From JAVJRN01 sp040218415 (GTDB lineage Bacteria; Bacteroidota; Bacteroidia; Cytophagales; Cyclobacteriaceae), in NCBI GenBank assembly GCA_040218415.1, contig JAVJRN010000080.1:248001-312000 (forward strand): 64,000 nt of DNA, given 5' to 3'. Both the position numbers and the translations under genes were made by a program. Below are positions 17,156 to 25,659 of this stretch, piece after piece. The notes below the pieces were generated by a model. It worked only from the letters and a program-made list of their open reading frames with translations, was not told where the DNA came from and made no database searches. Position 1 is the first letter of the stretch, and each line of letters begins with the position of its first letter.

Positions 17156-17581
17156 TCAATTTTTAATGGTTTCTTGCCAATTTTCGTCTGCTTTAATCCG
17201 CAAAACTACTTCATTTTCATTCCAAAGAGGCAAGGTATTAGTCCACAGAAAGTTATAGAATAGATATAATTTTCCATCGACAATTTTATAGGTTTCAGGG
17301 TCAATTTTCACTTTTGTCCCATCATTTCCCATGGCAAAAGCACACCACCCTCCATACTGAGGTTCATATTTTTGGGGATTAGCGATGAACTTTCGTTGGT
17401 TTTCTTCATTTACAAAATAGTAAATGGCTGTATTAAAAGTTGACTGATATTTCGCATTCCCTTCTCTAGGTGCGTTTGAGAAATAACTAACTGGATCAAA
17501 TCCTTGAATTGCGAGTTTATCCTTCGTGTTTAAATCTGGTTGCTGAAGACCAAAAATGAATATTATAAGTAGTGTGTTCAT
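17156..17581 (-). CDS. YHS domain-containing exported protein
   Basis: The 141-residue protein starts with a short hydrophobic leader (about residues 1-14) and contains the YHS-domain core LAIQGFDPVSYFSNA, the family's metal-binding fold. A conserved YGGWCAFAMG segment follows, with a Cys that may bind metal. YHS proteins of this type are periplasmic or membrane-associated and often sit near metal-transport genes, but no such neighbour is evident here. It ends 62 bp before the dinB-like gene and starts 67 bp from recX. Confidence 0.78.
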   Translation of the reverse strand: MNTLLIIFIFGLQQPDLNTKDKLAIQGFDPVSYFSNAPREGNAKYQSTFNTAIYYFVNEENQRKFIANPQKYEPQYGGWCAFAMGNDGTKVKIDPETYKIVDGKLYLFYNFLWTNTLPLWNENEVVLRIKADENWQETIKN

Positions 17582-17648
17582 AAGCGCAATACGTTTATTA
17601 AAGGCACAAAGGTTGCAAGAGAAGCCAATAATTCATTAAATGACAGAT

Positions 17649-18116
17649 CTACGACATCTGATTCACTGCAGCCCAGCAATGATCTGCCTCAAACCCCTTT
17701 TGCAACAAATAATTAGCGGCTTTACTCTTCTTTTTAAAAGAGTCGGTTTCTCGGCGGAGTTTCGCCCATTTCTCCTCACACAACTTTAAAATCAACTGGA
17801 AGTATTTCTCTTGATCAATGCAAGATAGCGCCTCGTCTACAACTTGACTTGGCAACTGATACTTAGAAATCATCATCCGAATTTTCACGCGTCCCCATTT
17901 GTTAAACTCAAATTTATCGTGACAATAAGCACGCGCGAATCTTTTTTCATCCAGAAATTTTTCCTTGACAAGATATTCGATAATTGATTCCGATTCATGA
18001 TCGGTCAGTTCCCAGTTGGATAATTTTTCTTTTACTTCAAAAGGTGCGCGCTCTTTGTAAGCGCAGAATTTTGCTGCTTTTGATTTGGCTTGTTGGAGAT
18101 AATCCTCACGGGTCAT
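17649..18116 (-). CDS. recX: regulatory protein RecX
   Basis: RecX binds RecA filaments and modulates recombination. The 155-residue protein has the three-helix repeat arrangement of the family, with APFEVKEKLSNWEL in repeat one, YLVKEKFLDEKRFARAYCHDKFEF in the conserved block (given here only by its key residues Phe, Asp, Arg, Ala, Tyr) and YLLQKGFEADHCWAA near the C-terminus. It overlaps the YcxB-like gene by 4 bp (ATGA), so its translation is coupled to that gene. recA itself is not in the window. Confidence 0.9.
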   Translation of the reverse strand: MTREDYLQQAKSKAAKFCAYKERAPFEVKEKLSNWELTDHESESIIEYLVKEKFLDEKRFARAYCHDKFEFNKWGRVKIRMMISKYQLPSQVVDEALSCIDQEKYFQLILKLCEEKWAKLRRETDSFKKKSKAANYLLQKGFEADHCWAAVNQMS

Positions 18117-18592
18117 TTCTCTTTAATGAGTCCCTTTCTTCTTAATACGGTCTCAATAAACCTTATTTCATTTTGACTATTAAAAATTCTAAAAGGAAAA
18201 TGAAGAATTTGCGCTTTGCTTATGGTGAGCGTAAAGGCGTCTTTACCTTTTTTTGCAGACTTAATTTGATCCCACTTTAATGGCATCCCCTGTTTAGTAT
18301 TGATTTTCATCAATATCTGTTGGCTGCTAATCTCATAGGACATTTTTTGAAACATAAATTTACCTTGCTCCAGCTGTGTAACTCCGGCAAATTGGATTAA
18401 CCAGAATAAAAGATACAAAGTCAGCGCGATGGTTGCGCCAATGATCCACCACCAACTTGGAATGATAAAATATCCAGCACAAATAGCCAAATAAATGAGT
18501 GCCACCCACCATTGTTGCTTGAGTATACCAACAAATGCCTGCTTAATATAAACGCCTGTTGGCATTTGATACTTCCTTGTTTTTACGATCAT
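18113..18592 (-). CDS. YcxB-like membrane protein
   Basis: A 159-residue protein with two hydrophobic helices (about residues 28-70, rich in Trp: WWVALIYLAICAGYF and WWWIIGATIALTLY) followed by a soluble C-terminal domain of about 80 residues resembling YcxB-like/PH-like domains, with PLKWDQIKSAKKGKDAFTL. The function is unknown. It lies between nadC (5 bp upstream) and recX (4-bp overlap downstream), so it is part of the nadC-ycxB-recX transcript. Confidence 0.65.
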   Translation of the reverse strand: MIVKTRKYQMPTGVYIKQAFVGILKQQWWVALIYLAICAGYFIIPSWWWIIGATIALTLYLLFWLIQFAGVTQLEQGKFMFQKMSYEISSQQILMKINTKQGMPLKWDQIKSAKKGKDAFTLTISKAQILHFPFRIFNSQNEIRFIETVLRRKGLIKEK

Positions 18593-18597
18593 TATTG

Positions 18598-19455
18598 TTA
18601 AAATGCTTTTAAACTGATATCTAAACTTTTATACGAATGTGTGAGTGCACCTACGGAGATATAATCCACGCCCGTTTCTGCAATGTCACTAATATTTCTC
18701 TCTGTAATGCCCCCGGAAGCCTCAGTTTCCAAGCGCCCGTCAATTAGCCGAATAGATTCCCTAATGCCAGAAGGCAACATGTTGTCGAGTAAAACTCGAA
18801 AGACATGCCCGGTTTCCAATACCTCGCTAAGTTCATCTAAGTTTCTAACTTCCACCTCTATTTTTAAATCGAGTTGATTTTTTTTCAAATAGTCTACGGT
18901 AGATAATATGGCTTCTCTTACACCTCCGGCAAAATCGATATGATTGTCTTTCAGCATCACCATATCATATAAACCATAGCGATGATTCACTCCGCCACCA
19001 ATGGAAACAGCCCATTTTTCGGGTAGTCGGAAGTTAGGCGTTGTTTTTCGAGTGTCGAGTATTCTGGCTTTTGTTCCTTTTATAAGTCCCGCAAGGTGAT
19101 TCGTGTAAGTGGCGATTCCGCTCATTCTTTGTAAGCAGTTGAGCACCAACCGCTCTGCACTCAAGATGCTTTGTGCATTACCTTCAACATAAAACCCAAT
19201 GTCCCCATTTCGAACCAACATTCCATCCTTGTAGAAGTATTTGATATTTAGGTCTTTATCAACAAATTTGAATATTCGCTCAGTTAAACCCAGTCCTGCG
19301 ATGATACCCACATCTTTTATAATCAACTTTGCACGGCTCTGTTGGTTGTCCGCAATGGAACCCAAAGAGCTGTGATCACCATCGCCTATGTCTTCAGCGA
19401 GAGCATTCTTTATGAAGAATCTTATATTTTGCTCGGATAAGTAAGGATACGCCAT
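18598..19455 (-). CDS. nadC: nicotinate-nucleotide pyrophosphorylase (carboxylating)
   Basis: NadC converts quinolinate and PRPP to nicotinate mononucleotide in NAD synthesis. The 285-residue protein shows the family blocks ALAEDIGDGDHSS (N-terminus), NCLQRMSGIATYT, the substrate-binding DTRKTTPNFR and GGGVNHRYGLYDMVMLKDNH, and the C-terminal EASGGITERNI with TGVDYISVGALTHS. It heads a minus-strand run that includes the YcxB-like gene and recX. The upstream DUF4783 gene is 38 bp away on the same strand and may belong to the same transcript. Confidence 0.96.
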   Translation of the reverse strand: MAYPYLSEQNIRFFIKNALAEDIGDGDHSSLGSIADNQQSRAKLIIKDVGIIAGLGLTERIFKFVDKDLNIKYFYKDGMLVRNGDIGFYVEGNAQSILSAERLVLNCLQRMSGIATYTNHLAGLIKGTKARILDTRKTTPNFRLPEKWAVSIGGGVNHRYGLYDMVMLKDNHIDFAGGVREAILSTVDYLKKNQLDLKIEVEVRNLDELSEVLETGHVFRVLLDNMLPSGIRESIRLIDGRLETEASGGITERNISDIAETGVDYISVGALTHSYKSLDISLKAF

Positions 19456-19493
19456 TGAACCGCAAAATTACGGATAGCTATTGATTTCTGAGC

Positions 19494-19868
19494 CTATTCT
19501 TTACTAAAAGTAATAGTATCAATTTTTAAACTGCCCTTTATATCTTTAATTACCATCACTACTCGATAACTGCCATCGCCCATCTTGTAACTGCCTATAT
19601 TGTATTTTAAGCCTTCTGGTGACTGACCTTGATGTATAAAAGTAAAGTTGCGTGGTGGATTGTTTAAGAAAAAGCTCTTTAAAACCTCCTCTGCTTGGTT
19701 CAGACTATAATTGGCTCCATTTCCATCAATTTTAATTTCAATATTTGAATTACAGTATTTGATAAGCTCTTTAGAGCTACCTGCTTTCAAAGCCTGACCA
19801 ATATTTACAGTGATATTGTCCTGAAAGGGAAAAAATGAGAGCAATAAGATAAACGTGATGGTTTTCAT
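19494..19868 (-). CDS. DUF4783 exported protein
   Basis: The 124-residue protein begins with a signal-like segment (MKTITFILLLSFFPFQ) and matches the Bacteroidota-specific DUF4783 family by its length and order of blocks: IGQALKAGSSKELIKYC, the NLQ/NQAEEVLKSFF region, FTFIHQGQSPEGLKYNIG and RVVMVIKD. The fold is a cystatin/NTF2-like small alpha+beta domain. Function is unknown. Its linkage to nadC is common in this phylum, but no biochemical link is known to me. Confidence 0.8.
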   Translation of the reverse strand: MKTITFILLLSFFPFQDNITVNIGQALKAGSSKELIKYCNSNIEIKIDGNGANYSLNQAEEVLKSFFLNNPPRNFTFIHQGQSPEGLKYNIGSYKMGDGSYRVVMVIKDIKGSLKIDTITFSKE

Positions 19869-20221
19869 AAAATTAGTTGCACTAAAATAATGCCATTAAA
19901 ACGATATTGATAGCAATACGGAAATTAAATAATATCCCTCAACTATTTCAAGATCAAGCGCTAAACATTCGAATACCCTTTCATTTAATTCACAGATTCA
20001 AGTTATCTGTGCAAAATGGTTCTTTGACCTAATCAGTTCAAGCCGTATAGCTTGATTGACCTATCCTGAAAAAGTCAAGTCTTTTTAGCAAATAGCTTTC
20101 TCAGTATTGACCTGAGATCTTAACCTCTATTTCTCATTATATCTGTACCCCTGACCATTTTCTCTATGATTCATCGTCGCAATCATCTGATTACCTCTAC
20201 AATGCGTATTATATTTGTACG
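19869..20221. other. 353-bp non-coding region between DUF4783 and gpmI
   Basis: No open frame of note, tRNA or hairpin terminator is seen. The region must hold the divergent promoters of gpmI and the DUF4783-nadC run. It contains three copies of TTGACCT at 20024, 20056 and 20107, with 32- and 51-bp offsets, and is AT-rich throughout. Confidence 0.7.
20210..20217 (+). promoter_or_regulatory. possible -7 box just before gpmI
   Basis: TATATTTG matches TAnnTTTG exactly but ends only 4 bases before the gpmI ATG. If used, it would make the transcript nearly leaderless. No clean -33 TTG is seen at the usual distance, so it may be fortuitous. Confidence 0.3.
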
Positions 20222-21739
20222 ATGAATAAGAAAGTACTACTCATGATCCTCGACGGGTGGGGAATCGCCCAGAATAAAGCAGTTTCCGCTATTGACGCAG
20301 CAAAAACACCCTTTATTGATAGCTTATATGATAAATATTCTCATACTACTCTTGAAGCATCTGGATTGGCCGTTGGCTTGCCGGAAGGTCAGATGGGAAA
20401 TTCTGAAGTAGGCCATATGAATATTGGTGCAGGAAGAGTAGTATATCAAGATCTTGTCAAGATCAATCAAGCAGCAGAAGATGGAACATTGGCCAGTAAT
20501 CCAGCGCTTGTTGAGGCTTTTGATTATGCTAAGAAAGAAAACAAAAATGTTCACTTTATTGGCTTGGTGTCGAATGGTGGTGTTCACTCTCATATAAATC
20601 ACCTGAAAGGCTTACTCACCGCAGCAAAGGAAAATGAATGTGCCAATGTCTTCGTTCATGCGTTTACCGACGGTCGAGATTGCGACCCAAAAAGTGGCCT
20701 AGGCTTTATTAAGGAATTGGAAGACCACATGGCTGAAACCACTGGGAAGATTGCTTCTTTGGTCGGCCGCTATTTCGCCATGGATAGAGATAAAAGGTGG
20801 GAACGCGTAAAATTAGCCTATGATGCCATGGTCAAAGGTGAAGGTGAATTAACGGATAATTTACAAGCTGCTATTCAAGCTTCTTACGACAGTAAGGTGA
20901 CTGATGAGTTTATCAAACCACTCATAGTCGAATCTCAGGGCGAACCTATTGCTCAAATTCAGAAAGGGGATGTCGTCATGTGTTTCAATTTTAGAACAGA
21001 TAGAGGAAGAGAAATCACTGAGGTGCTTACCCAAAAGGACTTTCCTGAACAGGATATGGCGAAACTAGATCTTTACTACCTGACGATGACCAACTATGAC
21101 GACACCTTCGAAAACGTGAGAGTGGTTTATGACAAAGACAACCTAGAAATGACCTTGGGAGAAGTGCTGGCTAATAATGGCAAGAAGCAAATACGTATCG
21201 CTGAAACAGAAAAATATCCTCACGTGACATTTTTCTTTTCGGGAGGGCGTGAGCAAGAATTTGAAGGTGAGACGAGGCTTTTATGTCCATCACCAAAAGT
21301 CGCTACTTATGATTTGCAACCAGAAATGAGTGCAAATGAAATTAAAGATAAGATCATCGCAGAATTGGAAAAAGGAGAAGTAGATTTTACCTGCCTCAAT
21401 TTTGCCAATCCTGACATGGTTGGGCATACGGGTGTTTTTGAAGCTGCAGTGAAAGCCTGTGAAACAGTTGATGGATGCGCAGAATCTGTCATTGCATCAG
21501 CGCTGGCCAATGGATATAGCACTATAGTTATTGCCGATCATGGCAACTCCGATATGATGATAAATCCTGATGGAAGCCCAAACACTGCGCATACGACCAA
21601 TTTAGTTCCTTGTATTCTTGTAGACGATGACTTTCATCCTGAGTTAAAGCCAGGAAAATTAGGTGATCTGGCGCCAACAATCCTGAAATTGATGGGCGTT
21701 GAGAAATCTGCACAAATGACAGGGGACGAGCTGTTTTGA
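20222..21739 (+). CDS. gpmI: 2,3-bisphosphoglycerate-independent phosphoglycerate mutase
   Basis: GpmI interconverts 3- and 2-phosphoglycerate in glycolysis and gluconeogenesis using a phosphoserine and two Mn2+ ions. The 505-residue protein (the usual length) starts MNKKVLLMILDGWGIA and has the catalytic serine in QMGNSEVGHMNIGAGR (about residue 61). Other signatures are TDGRDCDPKSG, GRYFAMDRDKRWERV, CFNFRTDRGREIT and the metal-ligand block NFANPDMVGHTG and IADHGNSD. The stop overlaps the next gene by one base. Confidence 0.97.
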   Translation: MNKKVLLMILDGWGIAQNKAVSAIDAAKTPFIDSLYDKYSHTTLEASGLAVGLPEGQMGNSEVGHMNIGAGRVVYQDLVKINQAAEDGTLASNPALVEAFDYAKKENKNVHFIGLVSNGGVHSHINHLKGLLTAAKENECANVFVHAFTDGRDCDPKSGLGFIKELEDHMAETTGKIASLVGRYFAMDRDKRWERVKLAYDAMVKGEGELTDNLQAAIQASYDSKVTDEFIKPLIVESQGEPIAQIQKGDVVMCFNFRTDRGREITEVLTQKDFPEQDMAKLDLYYLTMTNYDDTFENVRVVYDKDNLEMTLGEVLANNGKKQIRIAETEKYPHVTFFFSGGREQEFEGETRLLCPSPKVATYDLQPEMSANEIKDKIIAELEKGEVDFTCLNFANPDMVGHTGVFEAAVKACETVDGCAESVIASALANGYSTIVIADHGNSDMMINPDGSPNTAHTTNLVPCILVDDDFHPELKPGKLGDLAPTILKLMGVEKSAQMTGDELF

Positions 21740-22296
21740 TGAATATAAAGCAATCGGTATTCCTTTTTGCCTTTGGTCTTTTGATTTCCTGCCAGACAAT
21801 GTCTGACTTTGAAGTTGAGCAATACTTTGCGCTTGATTCGCTGCTCGTAAGTCAAGGTGAACTACTTGCGAAAATGCAAGTCGAAGTGCAAAAATCCGTA
21901 AAAATGGATGAGCAGTTTGAAGAGATCACTTTTCTTCCTGATTCAACAAGGTTTACCAAAGAATTTCAAATGATCAAGGATTTCTCACTAAATAAAAACA
22001 GTTATATCGGCGCATTTGACATTGAAAAGGATGGTGCTTCTCTGGTTTATTCCAGAAAGAAAGATCAACCCGTACCAATCAAAAGATTCACGGTAAAGTA
22101 TAATGAAGAAATTGCCCTCGTATCAGGTCAGTATTTTGAAGACAAAGATATCTTTCAGCACGAGCGAAACTTTCGGCTTCTATTTGACGAGTCAGGCGTG
22201 TTGTCAGAATATAAGGTTTGGGGTTTTCAAAAAATGATTCTTCAAGATACCATTCAATATGATATTGTAGGGAAAGTAGTGCTTCCTTCAAATTAA
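21739..22296 (+). CDS. lipoprotein of unknown function
   Basis: The 185-residue protein begins MNIKQSVFLFAFGLLISCQ, a lipoprotein signal peptide with a lipobox ending at Cys19. The mature part is acidic and has the look of a beta-rich domain with no motif I recognise. ATG 21739 shares a base with the gpmI stop; a TTG one codon earlier is less likely. It ends 47 bp before an ABC exporter gene. Confidence 0.7.
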   Translation: MNIKQSVFLFAFGLLISCQTMSDFEVEQYFALDSLLVSQGELLAKMQVEVQKSVKMDEQFEEITFLPDSTRFTKEFQMIKDFSLNKNSYIGAFDIEKDGASLVYSRKKDQPVPIKRFTVKYNEEIALVSGQYFEDKDIFQHERNFRLLFDESGVLSEYKVWGFQKMILQDTIQYDIVGKVVLPSN

Positions 22297-22343
22297 AAAT
22301 CGTTTAAAATGCTAAGTCATATTAGCACATTCTCAAGAATTAT

Positions 22344-24113
22344 ATGAGTGAAAAAGAGCCTAAAAAAAGGCTAGATAAGCAGGGATTAGAGAAACTTCTT
22401 GGAATATTTAAATATATACTTCCACACAAATGGATGTTTTTCATAGGTATTGTTCTCCTATTTATTTCCTCTGGAATGTTCATGGCGTTCCCCTTCGTTT
22501 CAGGCAAGCTCATTGATATCGCTTCGGGTAAAAAAGAATGGATTTTTACCGACATTAACCAAGCTGCACTTTTATTGATTGGGGTTCTCTTCTTTCAAAG
22601 CATTGTTTCTTTTTTCCGAGTGGTCTTGTTTGCTTTCGTTACTGAACGAGCCACGGCCGATATCCGAACAGAGCTTTACGCAAAAATGGTCATGTTGCCC
22701 ATGACTTTTTTTGACAAAACCCGAACTGGTGAACTAGCCAGTCGAATGACAAATGATGTCGCACTATTACAAACGACCATTTCTACCACGCTTGCTGAAC
22801 TAATAAGACAAACGGTTATTTTGATCACAGGCCTGTTGCTCATCTTTTATACTGCTCCTGCATTGAGCGTATTTATGTTGGCCATTTTTCCTGTGGTCAT
22901 TGCAGCGGCTATGATATTTGGCCGTTTCATTCGGAAAAAATCCAAACTTACCCAAGACCAATTAGCCGCTTCGAATATCATCGTGGAGGAAACTTTACAA
23001 TCGATTCAGGCGGTAAAAGCCTTCACTTCTGAAATGCTTGAAGTGCTCCGCTTTAAGAAATCCATCAATGAGGTAGTGAATACCGCATTGTCAGTGGCCA
23101 AGTACCGAGCAGCTTTCATCTCTTTTATCATTTTTGCACTATTCGGCACTATTGTAGCCATTATGTGGTACGGCGCTATTTTGGTCCAAGCTGGCGATAT
23201 GACGGTGGGTGAATTGCTGTCTTTTGTTCTTTATACCACTTTTATTGGTGCTTCAATCGCGGGATTGGGTGACCTCATTGGTCAAGTGCAAAAAGCCGTA
23301 GGTTCGTCAGAGCGTGTGCTTGATATACTTAAAGAAGAAGCCGAGGATTTGAACAGCGAACATTTTGTTCGGGCGAAAGGGGTCGTGAGTTTTGAAGACG
23401 TTTCTTTTAGCTACCCTACCAGACCTGAAATTCAAGTGCTCGATAAAGTGAACTTCAAGGTAAATGAAGGCGAAAAGATTGCCTTGGTTGGACATAGTGG
23501 CGCAGGAAAGTCTACCATTTTGCAATTGCTGATGAATTATTACCCCAACGATGCTGGTCACATTCTTATAGATGGCCAAGAGCATGACAAAATAGGTATA
23601 CACAGCTTGAGAAGAAATATCGGTATCGTCCCGCAAGAGGTCATACTTTTTGGTGGTACCATAGAAGAAAATATCAGATATGGAAAACCTGACGCTGAAA
23701 CTGTGGAGATTAGAAATGCAGCAGAAAAGGCGAATGCACTCTCCTTTATTGAAACATTTCCGGAAGGAATGAAAACAATCGTAGGTGAGCGTGGTGTAAA
23801 GTTATCTGGTGGCCAACGTCAAAGAATTGCCATTGCGAGAGCGATACTAAAAGATCCCGCAATTTTAGTACTCGATGAAGCTACCAGCTCATTGGATGCC
23901 GAATCTGAACATTTGGTTCAGGAGGCTTTAAATGAACTTATGAAAGGAAGAACTACGATTGTGATTGCGCATCGTCTTGCCACCATCAAATCTGTGGATA
24001 AAATATACGTACTCGAAAAAGGTAGCATTGTAGAAGAAGGCAACCATGAGCAGCTTATGTCAGTCAAAGGTGCTTATCGTAGCTTTATCGACTTGCAATT
24101 GATCGAATCATAA
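22344..24113 (+). CDS. ABC transporter, fused permease and ATPase
   Basis: A 589-residue half-transporter of the type IV (MsbA/TAP-like) exporter group. Residues about 25-320 form six membrane helices, including the coupling segment FDKTRTGELASRMTNDV. Residues about 345-589 are the ATPase with Walker A GHSGAGKST, Q-loop QEVILFGGT, signature LSGGQRQR, Walker B ILVLDEATS and switch His in IVIAHRLATI. It acts as a homodimer at the inner membrane; lipid or drug cargo cannot be told from sequence. The 3' end overlaps the convergent corA gene by 6 bp. Confidence 0.92.
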   Translation: MSEKEPKKRLDKQGLEKLLGIFKYILPHKWMFFIGIVLLFISSGMFMAFPFVSGKLIDIASGKKEWIFTDINQAALLLIGVLFFQSIVSFFRVVLFAFVTERATADIRTELYAKMVMLPMTFFDKTRTGELASRMTNDVALLQTTISTTLAELIRQTVILITGLLLIFYTAPALSVFMLAIFPVVIAAAMIFGRFIRKKSKLTQDQLAASNIIVEETLQSIQAVKAFTSEMLEVLRFKKSINEVVNTALSVAKYRAAFISFIIFALFGTIVAIMWYGAILVQAGDMTVGELLSFVLYTTFIGASIAGLGDLIGQVQKAVGSSERVLDILKEEAEDLNSEHFVRAKGVVSFEDVSFSYPTRPEIQVLDKVNFKVNEGEKIALVGHSGAGKSTILQLLMNYYPNDAGHILIDGQEHDKIGIHSLRRNIGIVPQEVILFGGTIEENIRYGKPDAETVEIRNAAEKANALSFIETFPEGMKTIVGERGVKLSGGQRQRIAIARAILKDPAILVLDEATSSLDAESEHLVQEALNELMKGRTTIVIAHRLATIKSVDKIYVLEKGSIVEEGNHEQLMSVKGAYRSFIDLQLIES

Positions 24114-25238
24114 CCATTTTCTACGCTTCATGAATATGAACATGCCTATGCCTACCAACCCCAACAGAGCGTAAAAACCATAGGGATAACTATACTCCCA
24201 GCCCAACTCAGGCATATGTTCGAAGTTCATTCCGTATACACCAGCGATGAAAGTCAGAGGAATAAAAATGGTAGACATGAGGGTAAGCACCTTCATGACT
24301 TCATTCATTTTGATGCTGAGCTGTGAAAGGTACAAGTCCATGACCGAGCTGAGTGTTTCGCGGTAAGTATCAAGGTTTTCAATCACTTGTTCTATGTGGT
24401 CGTTCGAATCGCGCAAGAAGATTTTTGTAGAATCCTGAAATATGTTGTTGTCTCTATTTATCAAGGCATAAATAGCATCTTTCAGCGGAACTATAAATTT
24501 TTTAAGTTGAATCAAGTCCTTCTTGAGCATCTGAATATCTCGCAATTCGATGCGCTCTGGGTTGGAAATAACCATTTCTTCTAGCTTTTCTGTCTTCTCC
24601 CATACGCTATCAAGTGTTTCAAAATAATAGTCAATAATTACATCGAGTAGCATGTAGGCCAAATAATCCGCACCTCGCTTTCTGGCTTTCCCTTTACCGT
24701 TCCTGAGTCTTTTACGAGCATCATCCAGTACATCTTTCGGCTTTTCCTGAAAACAAATAACAAAATTTTGATGCATGATCAAACTGATCTGCTCTACATC
24801 GATTTTGTCTGTTTTGCTATCATGGTTCAACATTTTAAGCGCGATAAACAAGTAATCGTCAAACTCTTCCAACTTGGGACGTTGATGCGTATCTACTATG
24901 TCTTCGAGAGTCAGAGAATGAAGCCCCATAATGTTGCCTATTTCTGCAATAATTTCAACATCATGCAGCCCTTGCACATTGACCCATGTAACACTGTCTG
25001 AATTTTTATACTTCTCTAACTCAGAAATATCAACGATGGCTAATTCAGTGATTTCGTCATTGTTATAGTCTATGACTTCAACGCGTACTTTTTCTGTGTA
25101 AATCTCGCCAGTGTAAATAATACTTCCAGGTGCCAATCCTGTTCTGGCTCGTTTCTTTCGAAATTCTATTGGACTTCTAAACTCAATCGGACTTCTAAAG
25201 TCAACATTTGGTATCAGGTCACGACCAGGGATTTTCAT
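24108..25238 (-). CDS. corA: CorA-family magnesium/cobalt transporter
   Basis: The 376-residue protein has a large cytoplasmic N-terminal domain (about residues 1-310), then two C-terminal membrane helices with the pore motif YGMNFEHMPE between them. CorA pentamers import Mg2+ and Co2+. I chose ATG 25238 because the upstream extension uses a TTG and adds only seven residues. The N-terminus carries a tandem repeat RSPIEF twice in a row followed by a basic RKKRAR stretch, an unusual detail. It converges on the ABC exporter with a 6-bp overlap. Confidence 0.93.
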   Translation of the reverse strand: MKIPGRDLIPNVDFRSPIEFRSPIEFRKKRARTGLAPGSIIYTGEIYTEKVRVEVIDYNNDEITELAIVDISELEKYKNSDSVTWVNVQGLHDVEIIAEIGNIMGLHSLTLEDIVDTHQRPKLEEFDDYLFIALKMLNHDSKTDKIDVEQISLIMHQNFVICFQEKPKDVLDDARKRLRNGKGKARKRGADYLAYMLLDVIIDYYFETLDSVWEKTEKLEEMVISNPERIELRDIQMLKKDLIQLKKFIVPLKDAIYALINRDNNIFQDSTKIFLRDSNDHIEQVIENLDTYRETLSSVMDLYLSQLSIKMNEVMKVLTLMSTIFIPLTFIAGVYGMNFEHMPELGWEYSYPYGFYALLGLVGIGMFIFMKRRKWL

Positions 25239-25256
25239 ATAATTTTGGGTCAAAGG

Positions 25257-25264
25257 CAAAAATA
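25257..25264 (-). promoter_or_regulatory. possible -7 box for corA
   Basis: The minus strand reads TATTTTTG, an exact TAnnTTTG match, about 19 bases upstream of the preferred corA start. This placement would give a leader of roughly 10-15 bases and argues for the ATG at 25238 over the TTG at 25259, which lies inside the box. No -33 TTG is evident at the expected distance. Confidence 0.35.
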
Positions 25265-25279
25265 TAAAGCAAGTTATCC

Positions 25280-25510
25280 TTATTGCTCTATAAGTGCATC
25301 CTCTTTATCTCGAACGAATATTGGGTCTCCGGGAAGTGAAACACCCGGTGGAAGATCTATTTTAGGGGGCGTCCAATCAATGATTCCTCCATCGTCATTA
25401 TCATCTTGATCATCTCTAGGTTTTGAAGACCATTTATTCTTTAGAATAATAGCAAACAAAATACCATAGAGAAGGATACAAAGTAATATGTCAATAAGTA
25501 AATAGGACAT
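25280..25510 (-). CDS. small single-span membrane protein
   Basis: A 76-residue protein with one N-terminal membrane helix (about residues 4-24), a short basic patch, an Asp-rich linker (DDQDDNDDGG) and a proline-rich tail with IDWTPPKIDLPPGVSLP. I do not recognise a function. The composition (N-out or N-in helix, acidic linker, proline tail) is that of a real small membrane protein; the gene lies between corA and terC on the minus strand, 21 bp from the corA TTG frame. Confidence 0.6.
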   Translation of the reverse strand: MSYLLIDILLCILLYGILFAIILKNKWSSKPRDDQDDNDDGGIIDWTPPKIDLPPGVSLPGDPIFVRDKEDALIEQ

Positions 25511-25659
25511 GATATAAAACTAATTAATTTGATCGATAAATGTTTTGTTTTTCCTCGATCCATTTATCCATTTTTCAATTCATTTTATTTTCTGTATTTT
25601 ACTTGGTGCAATCCAGATTTAACAACACTTTAAAACGCTTTCGTCTTTAATAAAATTTT

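Noticed and set aside
22310..22327. TGCTAA/TTAGCA inverted repeat before the ABC exporter
   Set aside because: Six-base arms only; could arise by chance in AT-rich DNA.
25511..25659. Possible manganese riboswitch before terC
   Set aside because: No conserved yybP-ykoY core or paired stems were visible.
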